Shown in pieces: positions 32,782 to 40,133 of a stretch of DNA of 53,788 bases. The position numbers and the translations under genes are program-made. Below the pieces are notes generated by a model. That model saw nothing but the letters and a program-made list of their open reading frames with translations. It had not been told where the DNA came from and ran no database searches. Position 1 is the stretch's first letter, and every line of letters begins with the position of its first letter. Source of the stretch: Clostridiales bacterium (GTDB lineage Bacteria > Bacillota > Clostridia > Peptostreptococcales > Anaerovoracaceae); contig QXXF01000026.1 of assembly GCA_009911365.1 (NCBI GenBank), positions 1 through 53,788 on the forward strand. The letters are read 5' to 3'.

Positions 32782-32821
32782 TTTACCACCAAACAGGATT
32801 ATTTTTGGATTTGGTGGTAAA
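32782..32821. repeat. TTTACCACCAAA hairpin, copy 1
   Basis: TTTACCACCAAA (32782-32793) is perfectly inverted at 32810-32821 around 16 bases rich in T. Confidence 0.85.
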
Positions 32822-32946
32822 GTATAGGACAAAAACGGAATAATATTGATATTAAAGTAATATTATTGAATATAATTACATTTATAGAATAAAAAATAGA
32901 TGCAACAAGCTGATTTTTCATTGAGATAGTGACGGTTATGTGAAGT

Positions 32947-32986
32947 TTTACCACCAAATTAAATATTTTTTCTATTTGGCGGTAAA
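32947..32986. repeat. TTTACCACCAAA hairpin, copy 2
   Basis: TTTACCACCAAAT (32947-32959) pairs with ATTTGGCGGTAAA (32974-32986), one mismatch. It is a second copy of the preceding hairpin, 165 bp on. The AT-rich interval between holds no gene, so the pair could bound a MITE-like element. Confidence 0.8.
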
Positions 32987-33111
32987 GCTCATAAGATTCC
33001 TAAATTCCAAGCGCTTGCATGCCCACATTCTTAGAGGTGAAGTAGAAGCAAAGCCCACTGAACTCGCACCTGCTAGCTCTAATATTTTTTGAAACTTGGC
33101 TTCCCTGGGTG

Positions 33112-33226
33112 CGCAAGAAAGAAAAATTGTCATGGTTTCTTTTTTATGATAAAATGCCAGTATATTGGCAGATGATTTTAACTTTCCAAGACAGATCGAA
33201 ATTCAGGAGGGAGGAACGCGGATATG
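33112..33226 (+). repeat. Duplicated promoter/leader block, copy 2
   Basis: TTGTCA (33127-33132), 17 bp, TAAAAT (33150-33155), a TGCCA/TGGCA hairpin at the expected transcript start, then AGGAGGGAGGAA. It matches 30634-30746. Confidence 0.8.
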
Positions 33227-34834
33227 GGAAGGTACTTGAATAGTATGGTTCCTTTTGAAGCATGGAAACAAATTGCGGGAATGCGGTTTTTTGTAGATAA
33301 AACACAGCTGTTGGAGGATGTTTTAAATGCGGCTGAAATAGATGGACAGAAATTTTTGTGTATCACAAGACCGCGCCGTTTTGGGAAAAGCGTAATGGCA
33401 AATATGGTTGGAGCTTTTTTAGGAAAGGCCACAGACAGCGGCAGCGTGTTTTTTGATCTTGCGGTTGCGAAAAATGAAAGCTGCAAAAGACATCTCAATC
33501 AGCATAATGTGATTTTTGTTGATTTTAGCAGAGTACCGAGAGAGCAAGGCAGCTATGAACAATATATCGACCGCGTGCAGGACGGCATCAATCAAGACTT
33601 GGAGGAGGCTTACCCGGGAATAGGCATCAATGTGTCTGGCACTGTTTGGGATAATCTTTTGACGATATTTGAGAAAACAAAAGAGCGTTTTACCTTTGTG
33701 ATTGATGAATGGGACGCAGTTTTCCATATGTCCTTTGTTTCGAAGGCTCAGCAGCAGGCGTATTTGTCTTTCCTTAAAAATCTTCTGAAAGATCAGGTTT
33801 ATGTGGAACTGACGTATATGACAGGAGTGCTTCCAATTGCGAAATATTCCAGTGGGTCAGAATTGAACATGTTTGTGGAATATGACATGACTGTGATGGA
33901 ACGGTTCAGCAATTATTTTGGTTTTACAGAAGGAGAGATCGACCGTCTTTTTGATATCTATCTGAAAACAACGAAAACGCCGAAGGTCACACGGGCGAAT
34001 TTGCGTCTATGGTATGATGGCTACTATACAGCAGCAGGTGAAAGATTGTATAACCCTCGCTCAGTGGTGTGCGCATTAGCTAATAATCAATTGGCTAATT
34101 ATTGGACTCGTTCGGGTCCATATGATGAGATTTTCTTTTATGTGAAAAATAACATTGATGATGTCCGGGACGATCTGGTTTTAATGACTGCTGGGGAAGG
34201 GGTGGAGACAGAACTCCAAAACTACGCCGCTGTTTCCATGGAACTGAACACAAAAGATGAAATCTATTCGGCTATGGTGACCTATGGCTTGCTCACATAT
34301 GTGGACGGAGAAGTTTTTATCCCCAACAAAGAACTGATGGACAAGTTTCAGGAACTTCTCATGAATAAGGAATCCATGGGCTATGTGTACCGCTTGGCCA
34401 ACGAATCAAAAAGAATGCTGGCAGCAACTCTCTGTGGGGATACGGATACCATGGCAGAAATTCTAGAATTTGCCCACAATACAGAATCACCTATTTTTGC
34501 CTATAATAGTGAAATCGAATTGTCGGCAGTAGTGAATCTAGTCTATCTGGCGGCTAGAGACAAATACCGCATAGAACGAGAGGATAAAGCTGGTAAAGGC
34601 TATGTGGATTTTATTTTTTATCCAAAGCGCAAAACCGCAGATGCTTTGATCATTGAATTGAAGGTGGACAGCACACCAGATGATGCGATCAGACAGATCA
34701 AAGATAAGGATTACGCACTTAAATTCAGGGGAAAGCTTGGGGAAAAACAAACAGATACGGGAAGGGTTTTGGCCGTAGGAATCAGTTATAGTAAAAAGAC
34801 GAAAAGGCATTCCTGCAAAGTAGAGGTGTTATGA
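33224..34834 (+). CDS. AAA-ATPase-like protein with C-terminal PD-(D/E)XK nuclease domain
   Basis: This 536-residue protein starts with the AAA-ATPase-like family signature (MVPFEAWKQIAGMRFFVDKTQLLEDVL ... CITRPRRFGKSVMANM, a degenerate P-loop RRFGKS; Walker B-like FVIDEWDAVF). The C-terminus carries the PD-(D/E)XK type domain (GKGYVDFIFYPKRKTADALIIELKV, with D and E-L-K), usual for PF09820/PF08011 proteins. Such genes occur in many paralogous copies in gut Clostridia and Bacteroides. Function is unproven; nucleic-acid processing is suggested by the nuclease fold. The ATG follows GGAGGAA. Confidence 0.88.
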   Translation: MGRYLNSMVPFEAWKQIAGMRFFVDKTQLLEDVLNAAEIDGQKFLCITRPRRFGKSVMANMVGAFLGKATDSGSVFFDLAVAKNESCKRHLNQHNVIFVDFSRVPREQGSYEQYIDRVQDGINQDLEEAYPGIGINVSGTVWDNLLTIFEKTKERFTFVIDEWDAVFHMSFVSKAQQQAYLSFLKNLLKDQVYVELTYMTGVLPIAKYSSGSELNMFVEYDMTVMERFSNYFGFTEGEIDRLFDIYLKTTKTPKVTRANLRLWYDGYYTAAGERLYNPRSVVCALANNQLANYWTRSGPYDEIFFYVKNNIDDVRDDLVLMTAGEGVETELQNYAAVSMELNTKDEIYSAMVTYGLLTYVDGEVFIPNKELMDKFQELLMNKESMGYVYRLANESKRMLAATLCGDTDTMAEILEFAHNTESPIFAYNSEIELSAVVNLVYLAARDKYRIEREDKAGKGYVDFIFYPKRKTADALIIELKVDSTPDDAIRQIKDKDYALKFRGKLGEKQTDTGRVLAVGISYSKKTKRHSCKVEVL

Positions 34835-34867
34835 ACGCTGAAACATCTGACCACAAAGGACCCAGGC

Positions 34868-35254
34868 CTATTCGATCACAATCAATCTGTGCGTGATCAC
34901 TTGGTTCTTTTGATCAAGATATATTTTATAAACCACTCCCGCATGAAGGAGAAAAGCAGTCAAACACAGCACGAGGATCATAGCGGCAGCGTGCTTGACA
35001 CGCTTGCGGACGCAGACCTGCTTGCACAGATCCGCAGAATCCATGGTAGAAAGATAATCCCTGACAACGTCCTGCGGTCTTCCGAAATGAGAATAAATGT
35101 CATCCAAAGAACAGTCAGGGTTCAGATCAACAAAATCTGCGATGTTTTCCTGGAACTCCTTTAAAAATTGCTTCTCTTTTTTTCGGCGCAGGGGCAAGAG
35201 CAGCTTGATCTGTTTGAAATACTGCTTCAATTCTTTGTCACTGATGTGAGCCAT
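34868..35254 (-). CDS. HAAS-type membrane protein, DUF6120/DUF1700-like
   Basis: This 128-residue protein has an N-terminal HAAS-like helical domain (ISDKELKQYFKQIKLLLPLRRKKEKQFLKEFQENIADF ... SHFGRPQDVVRDYL) and one C-terminal membrane helix (AAAMILVLCLTAFLLHAGVVY). The ATG at 35254 follows GGAGG; the frame is open from 35338 without a site. Such proteins usually sit beside a PadR repressor, but none is seen here. Function unknown. Confidence 0.72.
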   Translation of the reverse strand: MAHISDKELKQYFKQIKLLLPLRRKKEKQFLKEFQENIADFVDLNPDCSLDDIYSHFGRPQDVVRDYLSTMDSADLCKQVCVRKRVKHAAAMILVLCLTAFLLHAGVVYKIYLDQKNQVITHRLIVIE

Positions 35255-35292
35255 GTTATAACCTCCGAATGTTCCAGCAATTTTTTGCGACA

Positions 35293-35329
35293 TTGACAAT
35301 ACTATATCTTGTGAATATAATGTTGTCAA
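35293..35329. promoter_or_regulatory. Fully overlapping divergent promoter pair
   Basis: On the + strand TTGACA (35293-35298), 17 bp, TATAAT (35316-35321). On the - strand TTGACA (complement of 35324-35329), 17 bp, TATAGT (complement of 35301-35306). Both share the same 37 bp, so RNA polymerase can occupy only one at a time. They would serve the HAAS-type gene to the left and the lipoprotein gene to the right. Confidence 0.75.
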
Positions 35330-35464
35330 GCATCTCATGGTGTGTTTTAAAAAGTTTTCGCCGCTGAAGTGAAAAGTTTCCTTAAAGCTTTGGCAAAACC
35401 TTGGCGGCTATGAGCCCCATAACTGATGTTTGCCGCATATGCGGGCGAGAGAAGGGAGAGTTTT

Positions 35465-36025
35465 ATGATGACCAAAAGAAGGAAAGGGATCCTCTGGGGA
35501 TTGTGGGTATTGGTGGTTTTATGTTCTTTGACCGCCTGCTCATCAAAGAGCGAGGGACAGACCGGCGCGTCGCCGGAAGAGGCGATGATTCACTATTTGT
35601 CGGAAGAACGGCAGACGCAAGTGGCACAGGAGGAGCTGGAGACTATGATCTTCGGCAGTTTCCAAAGAGGAAAAGAAGATCGCCAGTATTACCTGCTAAA
35701 AGATCACCAGGATATCGGTGGGGAAGCCAGCTATTGCGCCTATATCCTAAAGGTGACACCGGAAAGAGACGATTCTTACCGCTGCGAAAAGGTGGCGGCG
35801 GACGTTGGCATGGGAGCTGTGGACGCGCAGAAATCGGCGGCAGAAGGAGAACGTTCCGCAGGCTGGGAGTTTCCGGTGGATGATTTCCGCATATACATAG
35901 GCAGAATACTGGATTCAGAGTATCAGCCATATTTTGAAGGAAAAAAATTACAGACAGACGCAGAAGGCTTCTTTTTCTATCATACGACAGAAGAGGACAC
36001 GGAGCCGGAATTTAGATATAGATAG
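35465..36025 (+). CDS. Putative lipoprotein, 186 residues
   Basis: The N-terminus is a lipoprotein signal (MMTKRRKGILWGLWVLVVLCSLTACSS) with lipobox LTAC. The mature part starts with a Ser/Gly-rich spacer, then an SPEEAMIHYLSEERQTQVAQEELE segment and mixed beta structure. No catalytic motif is recognised. The ATG at 35465 follows AGGGAGAG. It would be anchored to the outer face of the membrane. Confidence 0.75.
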   Translation: MMTKRRKGILWGLWVLVVLCSLTACSSKSEGQTGASPEEAMIHYLSEERQTQVAQEELETMIFGSFQRGKEDRQYYLLKDHQDIGGEASYCAYILKVTPERDDSYRCEKVAADVGMGAVDAQKSAAEGERSAGWEFPVDDFRIYIGRILDSEYQPYFEGKKLQTDAEGFFFYHTTEEDTEPEFRYR

Positions 36026-36063
36026 CTGATTGTTTTTGCGCTGTCCGTCCATGATGCATGACA

Positions 36064-36100
36064 AAAACCCCGCAGGCCTGGTTCAGATCCGCGAGGTTTT
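36064..36100. terminator. Bidirectional terminator between the lipoprotein gene and the feo operon
   Basis: AAAACCCCGC (36064-36073) pairs with GCGAGGTTTT (36091-36100) with one mismatch. It sits between convergent genes. Confidence 0.7.
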
Positions 36101-36126
36101 CGCTTGATTGGTGAAAGAGAAACCGG

Positions 36127-36330
36127 TTATTTTGATTGAGGATGGCAGCCGCATCCGCAACTGGATTCAGGATCACCGTTTTCTTTGTGAGCGTGAGAAC
36201 ACGTTCCTGCCGCCGGACAACCGATGCATTTCACTCCCCGTTTCTTTGCCCGAACGATGTAGGTGATCGCCGCTCCCAATAAAATGGCCAGAATGCCAAT
36301 CACAATGAGGTTGCTGATGAGACTGCTCAT
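36127..36330 (-). CDS. FeoB-associated Cys-rich membrane protein
   Basis: This 67-residue protein has one membrane helix (LISNLIVIGILAILLGAAITYIVRA) and a Cys/His-rich tail (KCIGCPAAGTCSHAHK ... SSCGCGCH), the signature of FeoB-associated proteins. The start overlaps the feoB stop codon. It may deliver or retain ferrous iron at the transporter; that role is inferred. Confidence 0.88.
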   Translation of the reverse strand: MSSLISNLIVIGILAILLGAAITYIVRAKKRGVKCIGCPAAGTCSHAHKENGDPESSCGCGCHPQSK

Positions 36331-38345
36331 GCGGATTCCCCCATTCCTTTGCCATGCAGCGAATATTCGGAATCAAATTTGCTGTTGGCTCTGCGCACGA
36401 TCATGATGACAATGGTTGCCATGACGAGGATCGCGATGAGTCCAGGGATGAATCCGGTTCCCAGGCTGCCAGTAGTGACCAGCGTACCGATCTGGTATAC
36501 CAGGAAGGCCACAGTATAACCGGTTCCTAGCTGCAGCCCGATGCCGCCCCACAGCCATTTTTTGCTCTGCATTTCCGAGTTCATGGCGCCAATGGCCGCG
36601 AAGCAAGGAGGCGTGTACAAATTGAACATCAGATATGCCAGAGCAGAAACGGAAGTCAGGCCAAAGGCTAAAGCCACTTCATTCGCTCCACCAGCCAGAG
36701 CCAGCTCTTCGGTGTCGATAAAATTGGTGATGCTGTAAACCACTGCCAGAGTGCCCACTACATTTTCCTTAGCAATGAAACCTGTGATCGCCGCTGCTGC
36801 CAGCTGCCATACGCCGAATCCCAGAGGAATCAGCAGTACTGCGAACGGAGAAGCGATGGTCGCCAAGATGGAAGTGTGTTCCATGCCTTCTTCCACTACC
36901 TGTAACTTCCAGTTAAATGCTTGCATGATCTGAACCACTGCGTTGCACACTAGAATGATGGTGGCTGCTTTGATGATATAAGCCTTTGCTCTAGCCAGCA
37001 TAGAGAACACTGCTCTTTTCAGGCTAGGCACTTTGTATTCCGGCAGTTCCATGATAAAGAAGGATTTTCTGTATCTATGGCCTGTGATTTGTTTGATCAG
37101 TAAAGCACCTAAGAAGATCAATAAGATCCCTACAAAATACATGAGTGGACCCACCCAAGACGCATCAGCGAAAAATACGCCGGCAAAAAGGGCTATAACA
37201 GGCAGCTTTGCGCCGCAAGGCATGAACGGTGTCAGCATCGCAGTGGCTCTCCGTTCACGTTGGTCGCGGATGGTGCGGCTAGCCATGATCCCAGGGATGG
37301 CGCATCCGGTGCCAATCACCATAGGAATGACGGATTTTCCAGAAAGACCAACCCGTTTAAAGATTGGGTCCATGACAATGCTTACTCGAGCCATATAACC
37401 ACAGTCTTCCAATAAAGCGATGAGGAAGTACATGACCATGACCAGCGGCAAGAATCCTACCACAGCGCCTACGCCGCCAACGATGCCGTCTGCCAACAGA
37501 GCCTGCAGGAATGGTGAACTGTTTTCCAGAAGGCCAGATACCCAGCCTTGGAAGGTTTCGATCCATCCAACTAAAACATCGGCGATAAGAGGTCCAAGCC
37601 TTGTCTGAGAAATGTCAAACACAGCCCACATAACCGCAGCAAAGATTAAGATACCAGCGACTTTATTGGTTAAGACTGCGTCGATCTTGTCATGGGAGTT
37701 CCGTTCCTTTGTGAGAACTTGGCGAGTTTCCGCCTCCTTTACGATCTCATTGACAAATGCGAAGCGCTTTCTATCCGCATCTTCCACTTCCGTCTTGTCA
37801 TGAAGGTCGATGTCATCTTGTATGTAAGGCGCAGTCTGTCCATGACCCTTCAAAGACGCAGCTTTTTCAATAACCTGGGAAAGTCCTGTGTCTTTGGACG
37901 AAACAGAGATTGTTTTGATGACAGGGCAACCCAGCTTTTGTGCCAAAAGCTCTGCATCAATGACAGTATGTTGCTTCTCGTTGATATCGCTTTTGTTCAA
38001 AGCTACGACTACAGGAATACCCAATTCCAGCAGCTGGGTCGTAAAGAACAAGCTCCGACTCAGATTCGTCGCATCTACGATATTGACGATCACATCAGGG
38101 TTTTCTTCCCGCACATACCCGCTGGTGATGCTTTCTTCAGGCGTAAACGGAGACATGGAGTAAGCACCAGGTAAATCTACGGCGATCAGTTCTTCTGCTC
38201 CGCTAAAGAGATCTTTCTTGATCAAACTTTCTTTTTTTCCAATGGTTACCCCAGCCCAGTTACCAACGCGCTCATTTTTTCCTGTCAGGGCATTGTACAT
38301 TGTGGTTTTGCCACTGTTGGGATTACCGGTCAAAGCAATTCTCAT
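36327..38345 (-). CDS. feoB: Ferrous iron transport protein B
   Basis: This 672-residue ferrous-iron transporter has an N-terminal G domain (GNPNSGKTTMYNALTG, switch GVTIGKK, DLPGAYS, ALNKSD) and a membrane part with two Gate-type halves (VMYFLIALLEDCGYMARVSIVMDP, VIPMVIGTGCAIPGIMASRT, MPCGAKLPV, GFIAKENVVGTLAVVYSI). Length is near the family norm for forms without a long C-terminal extension. It takes up Fe2+ under anaerobic conditions. feoA lies 161 bases upstream, and a candidate operator stands in that gap. Confidence 0.96.
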   Translation of the reverse strand: MRIALTGNPNSGKTTMYNALTGKNERVGNWAGVTIGKKESLIKKDLFSGAEELIAVDLPGAYSMSPFTPEESITSGYVREENPDVIVNIVDATNLSRSLFFTTQLLELGIPVVVALNKSDINEKQHTVIDAELLAQKLGCPVIKTISVSSKDTGLSQVIEKAASLKGHGQTAPYIQDDIDLHDKTEVEDADRKRFAFVNEIVKEAETRQVLTKERNSHDKIDAVLTNKVAGILIFAAVMWAVFDISQTRLGPLIADVLVGWIETFQGWVSGLLENSSPFLQALLADGIVGGVGAVVGFLPLVMVMYFLIALLEDCGYMARVSIVMDPIFKRVGLSGKSVIPMVIGTGCAIPGIMASRTIRDQRERRATAMLTPFMPCGAKLPVIALFAGVFFADASWVGPLMYFVGILLIFLGALLIKQITGHRYRKSFFIMELPEYKVPSLKRAVFSMLARAKAYIIKAATIILVCNAVVQIMQAFNWKLQVVEEGMEHTSILATIASPFAVLLIPLGFGVWQLAAAAITGFIAKENVVGTLAVVYSITNFIDTEELALAGGANEVALAFGLTSVSALAYLMFNLYTPPCFAAIGAMNSEMQSKKWLWGGIGLQLGTGYTVAFLVYQIGTLVTTGSLGTGFIPGLIAILVMATIVIMIVRRANSKFDSEYSLHGKGMGESA

Positions 38346-38390
38346 AATAGAACCTCCTTATGTTTTTCTCAATTCAAAGATTTGCTTTTA

Positions 38391-38406
38391 GTTATTTTAG
38401 ACTAAC
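38391..38406. promoter_or_regulatory. Candidate metal-regulon operator upstream of feoB
   Basis: GTTATTTTAGACTAAC matches the local GTTAGTNNNNACTAAC palindrome with one mismatch. On the minus strand a TAAAAT -10-like sequence lies at the same offset as at the other sites. Confidence 0.5.
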
Positions 38407-38506
38407 TGTGCTCCATAAAAAAGGTGGAAAGGGCAGATGAAGCGGAATTCGCCGCATCGCTCATGCCAATACGATCCACATAATAAAGCTTGTGATTTTA
38501 ATTGCC

Positions 38507-38719
38507 TTATATCAGAATGGCTTGTGCCAAACCATTATCAATATTATAACGCCCATCTTTGATGGATACGACACAGCCGCCTTTCCGCTGGGAAACCACA
38601 GTAATAGGTTCTCCGCTGTAGCAACCTAAAGAAAAAAGAAAAGATTTCATTTCCTCATCTTCTGTTTGGATATCTTTAATCAAATAAGTTTCACCAGCAT
38701 TCACACTATTTAAATTCAT
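38507..38719 (-). CDS. feoA: FeoA domain protein
   Basis: This 70-residue SH3-like protein of the FeoA family works with FeoB in ferrous iron uptake. It shows NAGETYLIKDIQTEDEEMKSFLFSLGCYSGEPITVVSQRKGGCVVSIKDGRYNI, with the usual L-G-C-x-x-G-E turn. AGGAGG precedes the ATG. It is the first gene of the feo operon, and its promoter carries an operator. Confidence 0.92.
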   Translation of the reverse strand: MNLNSVNAGETYLIKDIQTEDEEMKSFLFSLGCYSGEPITVVSQRKGGCVVSIKDGRYNIDNGLAQAILI

Positions 38720-38806
38720 GACTTCCTCCTAATAAAGTATTCAACAAACGGATCTAGCAAGTTAGTTAGATGCGATTCACTTAGTTAGCGTCATTTAACT
38801 ACGAAA

Positions 38807-38838
38807 GTTAGTCTAAGCTAAAAAGGAATTCTTGTCAA
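38807..38838 (-). promoter_or_regulatory. feo promoter with overlapping operator
   Basis: On the minus strand TTGACA (complement of 38833-38838), 17 bp, TAGACT. The -10 is embedded in TTTAGCTTAGACTAAC (complement of 38807-38822), a variant of GTTAGTNNNNACTAAC. The offset between -10 and palindrome equals that of the DUF2325 promoter at 42324-42339. Further TTAGTTAG and TTAACTA half sites lie at 38761-38800. Confidence 0.7.
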
Positions 38839-39014
38839 CTCTTTTTTTGGATTTTTTTAGATTTTTTGCGAGAAACTAAAAAGTAATGGGCAGAAAAGAA
38901 AAAAATGTTGAGATTATTTCTCAATAAAAATATTTTAGATTGACGATTTTGTGAGTGAAAGAGTAAAATAAGCGCTAAGTCAGGGGTAAAAAGCCCTTAA
39001 ATTTTTATTAATAA

Positions 39015-39030
39015 GTTAGCTGATACTAAC
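39015..39030. promoter_or_regulatory. Operator upstream of the Fur-like gene
   Basis: GTTAGCTGATACTAAC matches the GTTAGTNNNNACTAAC palindrome with one mismatch and contains a GATACT -10-like sequence at the same offset. The rest of the 400-base space between feoA and this gene shows no gene. Confidence 0.6.
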
Positions 39031-39126
39031 TTAGAAACTGACAAACCGCAAAGCCCAAACATAGTGGCATTTGTGTAGGGGAATGAGTGAAATTTCAATA
39101 CATGCTTGAAGCGATAGGGAGACAGA

Positions 39127-39600
39127 ATGCAGCAAAAGATGGGACAGAAGAAAGGGTCACATACGGAGAAAGTTGTGTTTCGCCGCAACACAACGCAGCA
39201 GAAAGAAGTTGTGATCCAGAAGTTACGAGAACAAGGATATCGAATCACAAAGCAACGGCAGTTGCTTTTAGATATCATTTTTGCGGAAGAGCGTACAGAT
39301 TGTAAAGATATTTATTATGAAGCAGTACGAAGAGACAAGAAAATCGGCATGGCTACGGTTTATCGAATGCTGTCTGTGTTGGAGCATATGGGCGTGTTGG
39401 TCAGAAGCAATGCCTACAAGTTTCCTGATGATTACGTGTTTGTGATAGGAAATAATTGCAAAATCAAATTTGATGATGGATCGGTTCTTATGCTTTCCAG
39501 TTCCCAATGGAACACAGTTATTTTAAAGGGGTTACAGGTTTGTGGATATGAGAGCAAAGGGAATATCCAAAGCATCAAAGTGCAGGGTGCGTCTATTTAG
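39127..39600 (+). CDS. Fur-like winged-helix regulator with non-canonical C-terminal domain
   Basis: This 157-residue protein has a clear Fur-family DNA-binding half (LREQGYRITKQRQLLLDIIF ... DCKDIYYEAVRRDKKIGMATVYRMLSVLEHMGVL). The C-terminal half (YKFPDDYVFVIGNNCKIKFDDGSVLMLSSSQWNTVILKGLQVCGYE) lacks the His-rich HHxHxxC-type segment and CxxC pairs that bind metal in Fur, Zur and PerR. It may therefore sense something else or act by protein contact. AGGGAG precedes the ATG. It is transcribed toward the P-type ATPase genes and has an operator in front, suggesting autoregulation. Confidence 0.82.
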   Translation: MQQKMGQKKGSHTEKVVFRRNTTQQKEVVIQKLREQGYRITKQRQLLLDIIFAEERTDCKDIYYEAVRRDKKIGMATVYRMLSVLEHMGVLVRSNAYKFPDDYVFVIGNNCKIKFDDGSVLMLSSSQWNTVILKGLQVCGYESKGNIQSIKVQGASI

Positions 39601-39733
39601 GAGAGATTGTTGAGAAAAAATATCATTAACAGCGAAAAAAGTAGCGAAAGAGAGTAAGGGCGTTTAGAATAGAAATGCCATGATTCGTTATGTTCAAATT
39701 GGAATAAGGAATGCGTTGTTGAGGAGGTTTTTT

Positions 39734-39814
39734 GTGAAAAAACATAAATTTTGGACAGGGGCAATGATTGTTTGCCTAATAATGACGATAATCACCGGAC
39801 ATAAACACCAATAA
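39734..39814 (+). CDS. 26-residue membrane microprotein upstream of DUF6110
   Basis: The peptide MKKHKFWTGAMIVCLIMTII plus TGHKHQ is read from a GTG after a perfect GAGGAGG site. It has one hydrophobic segment between basic/His-rich ends. It is 19 bases upstream of the DUF6110 gene and in the same direction. The His-containing tail and metal-transport setting suggest a small accessory subunit, but this is inference. Confidence 0.55.
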   Translation: MKKHKFWTGAMIVCLIMTIITGHKHQ

Positions 39815-39833
39815 TTTAAGGAGAAAAAACAAA

Positions 39834-40133
39834 ATGATGAAATGTTTAGAATATTTGAAAAATATTGACGCAAAGAAATCGGGGATATTTGCGGCGGGAA
39901 TTTTATTTGGAACGGCAGGAATCAAATTGTTGACAGGCGATGATGCTAAAAAAGTATATGCCAAGTGTACGGCGGCAGCGATCAGGGCAAAAGACGGCAT
40001 CATGGACATAGTTACTGATGTGCAGGAAAACGCAGAAGATATTTATGCGGAGGCACAGCAAATAAACGAAGAAAGAGCGGATTTCCAGGAGGAAATGCCT
40101 GAGGAAAATGATGAGGTTTGTGATAAAGCATGA
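39834..40133 (+). CDS. DUF6110 family protein
   Basis: This 99-residue protein has an N-terminal glycine-rich hydrophobic segment (KKSGIFAAGILFGTAGIKLL) and an amphipathic helix (DDAKKVYAKCTAAAIRAKDGIMDIVTDVQENAEDIYAEAQQIN). It resembles DUF6110 proteins found ahead of P1B ATPases in Clostridia. AAGGAG precedes the ATG. It overlaps the start of the ATPase gene by 26 bases, so the two are coupled. Function is not established. Confidence 0.75.
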   Translation: MMKCLEYLKNIDAKKSGIFAAGILFGTAGIKLLTGDDAKKVYAKCTAAAIRAKDGIMDIVTDVQENAEDIYAEAQQINEERADFQEEMPEENDEVCDKA

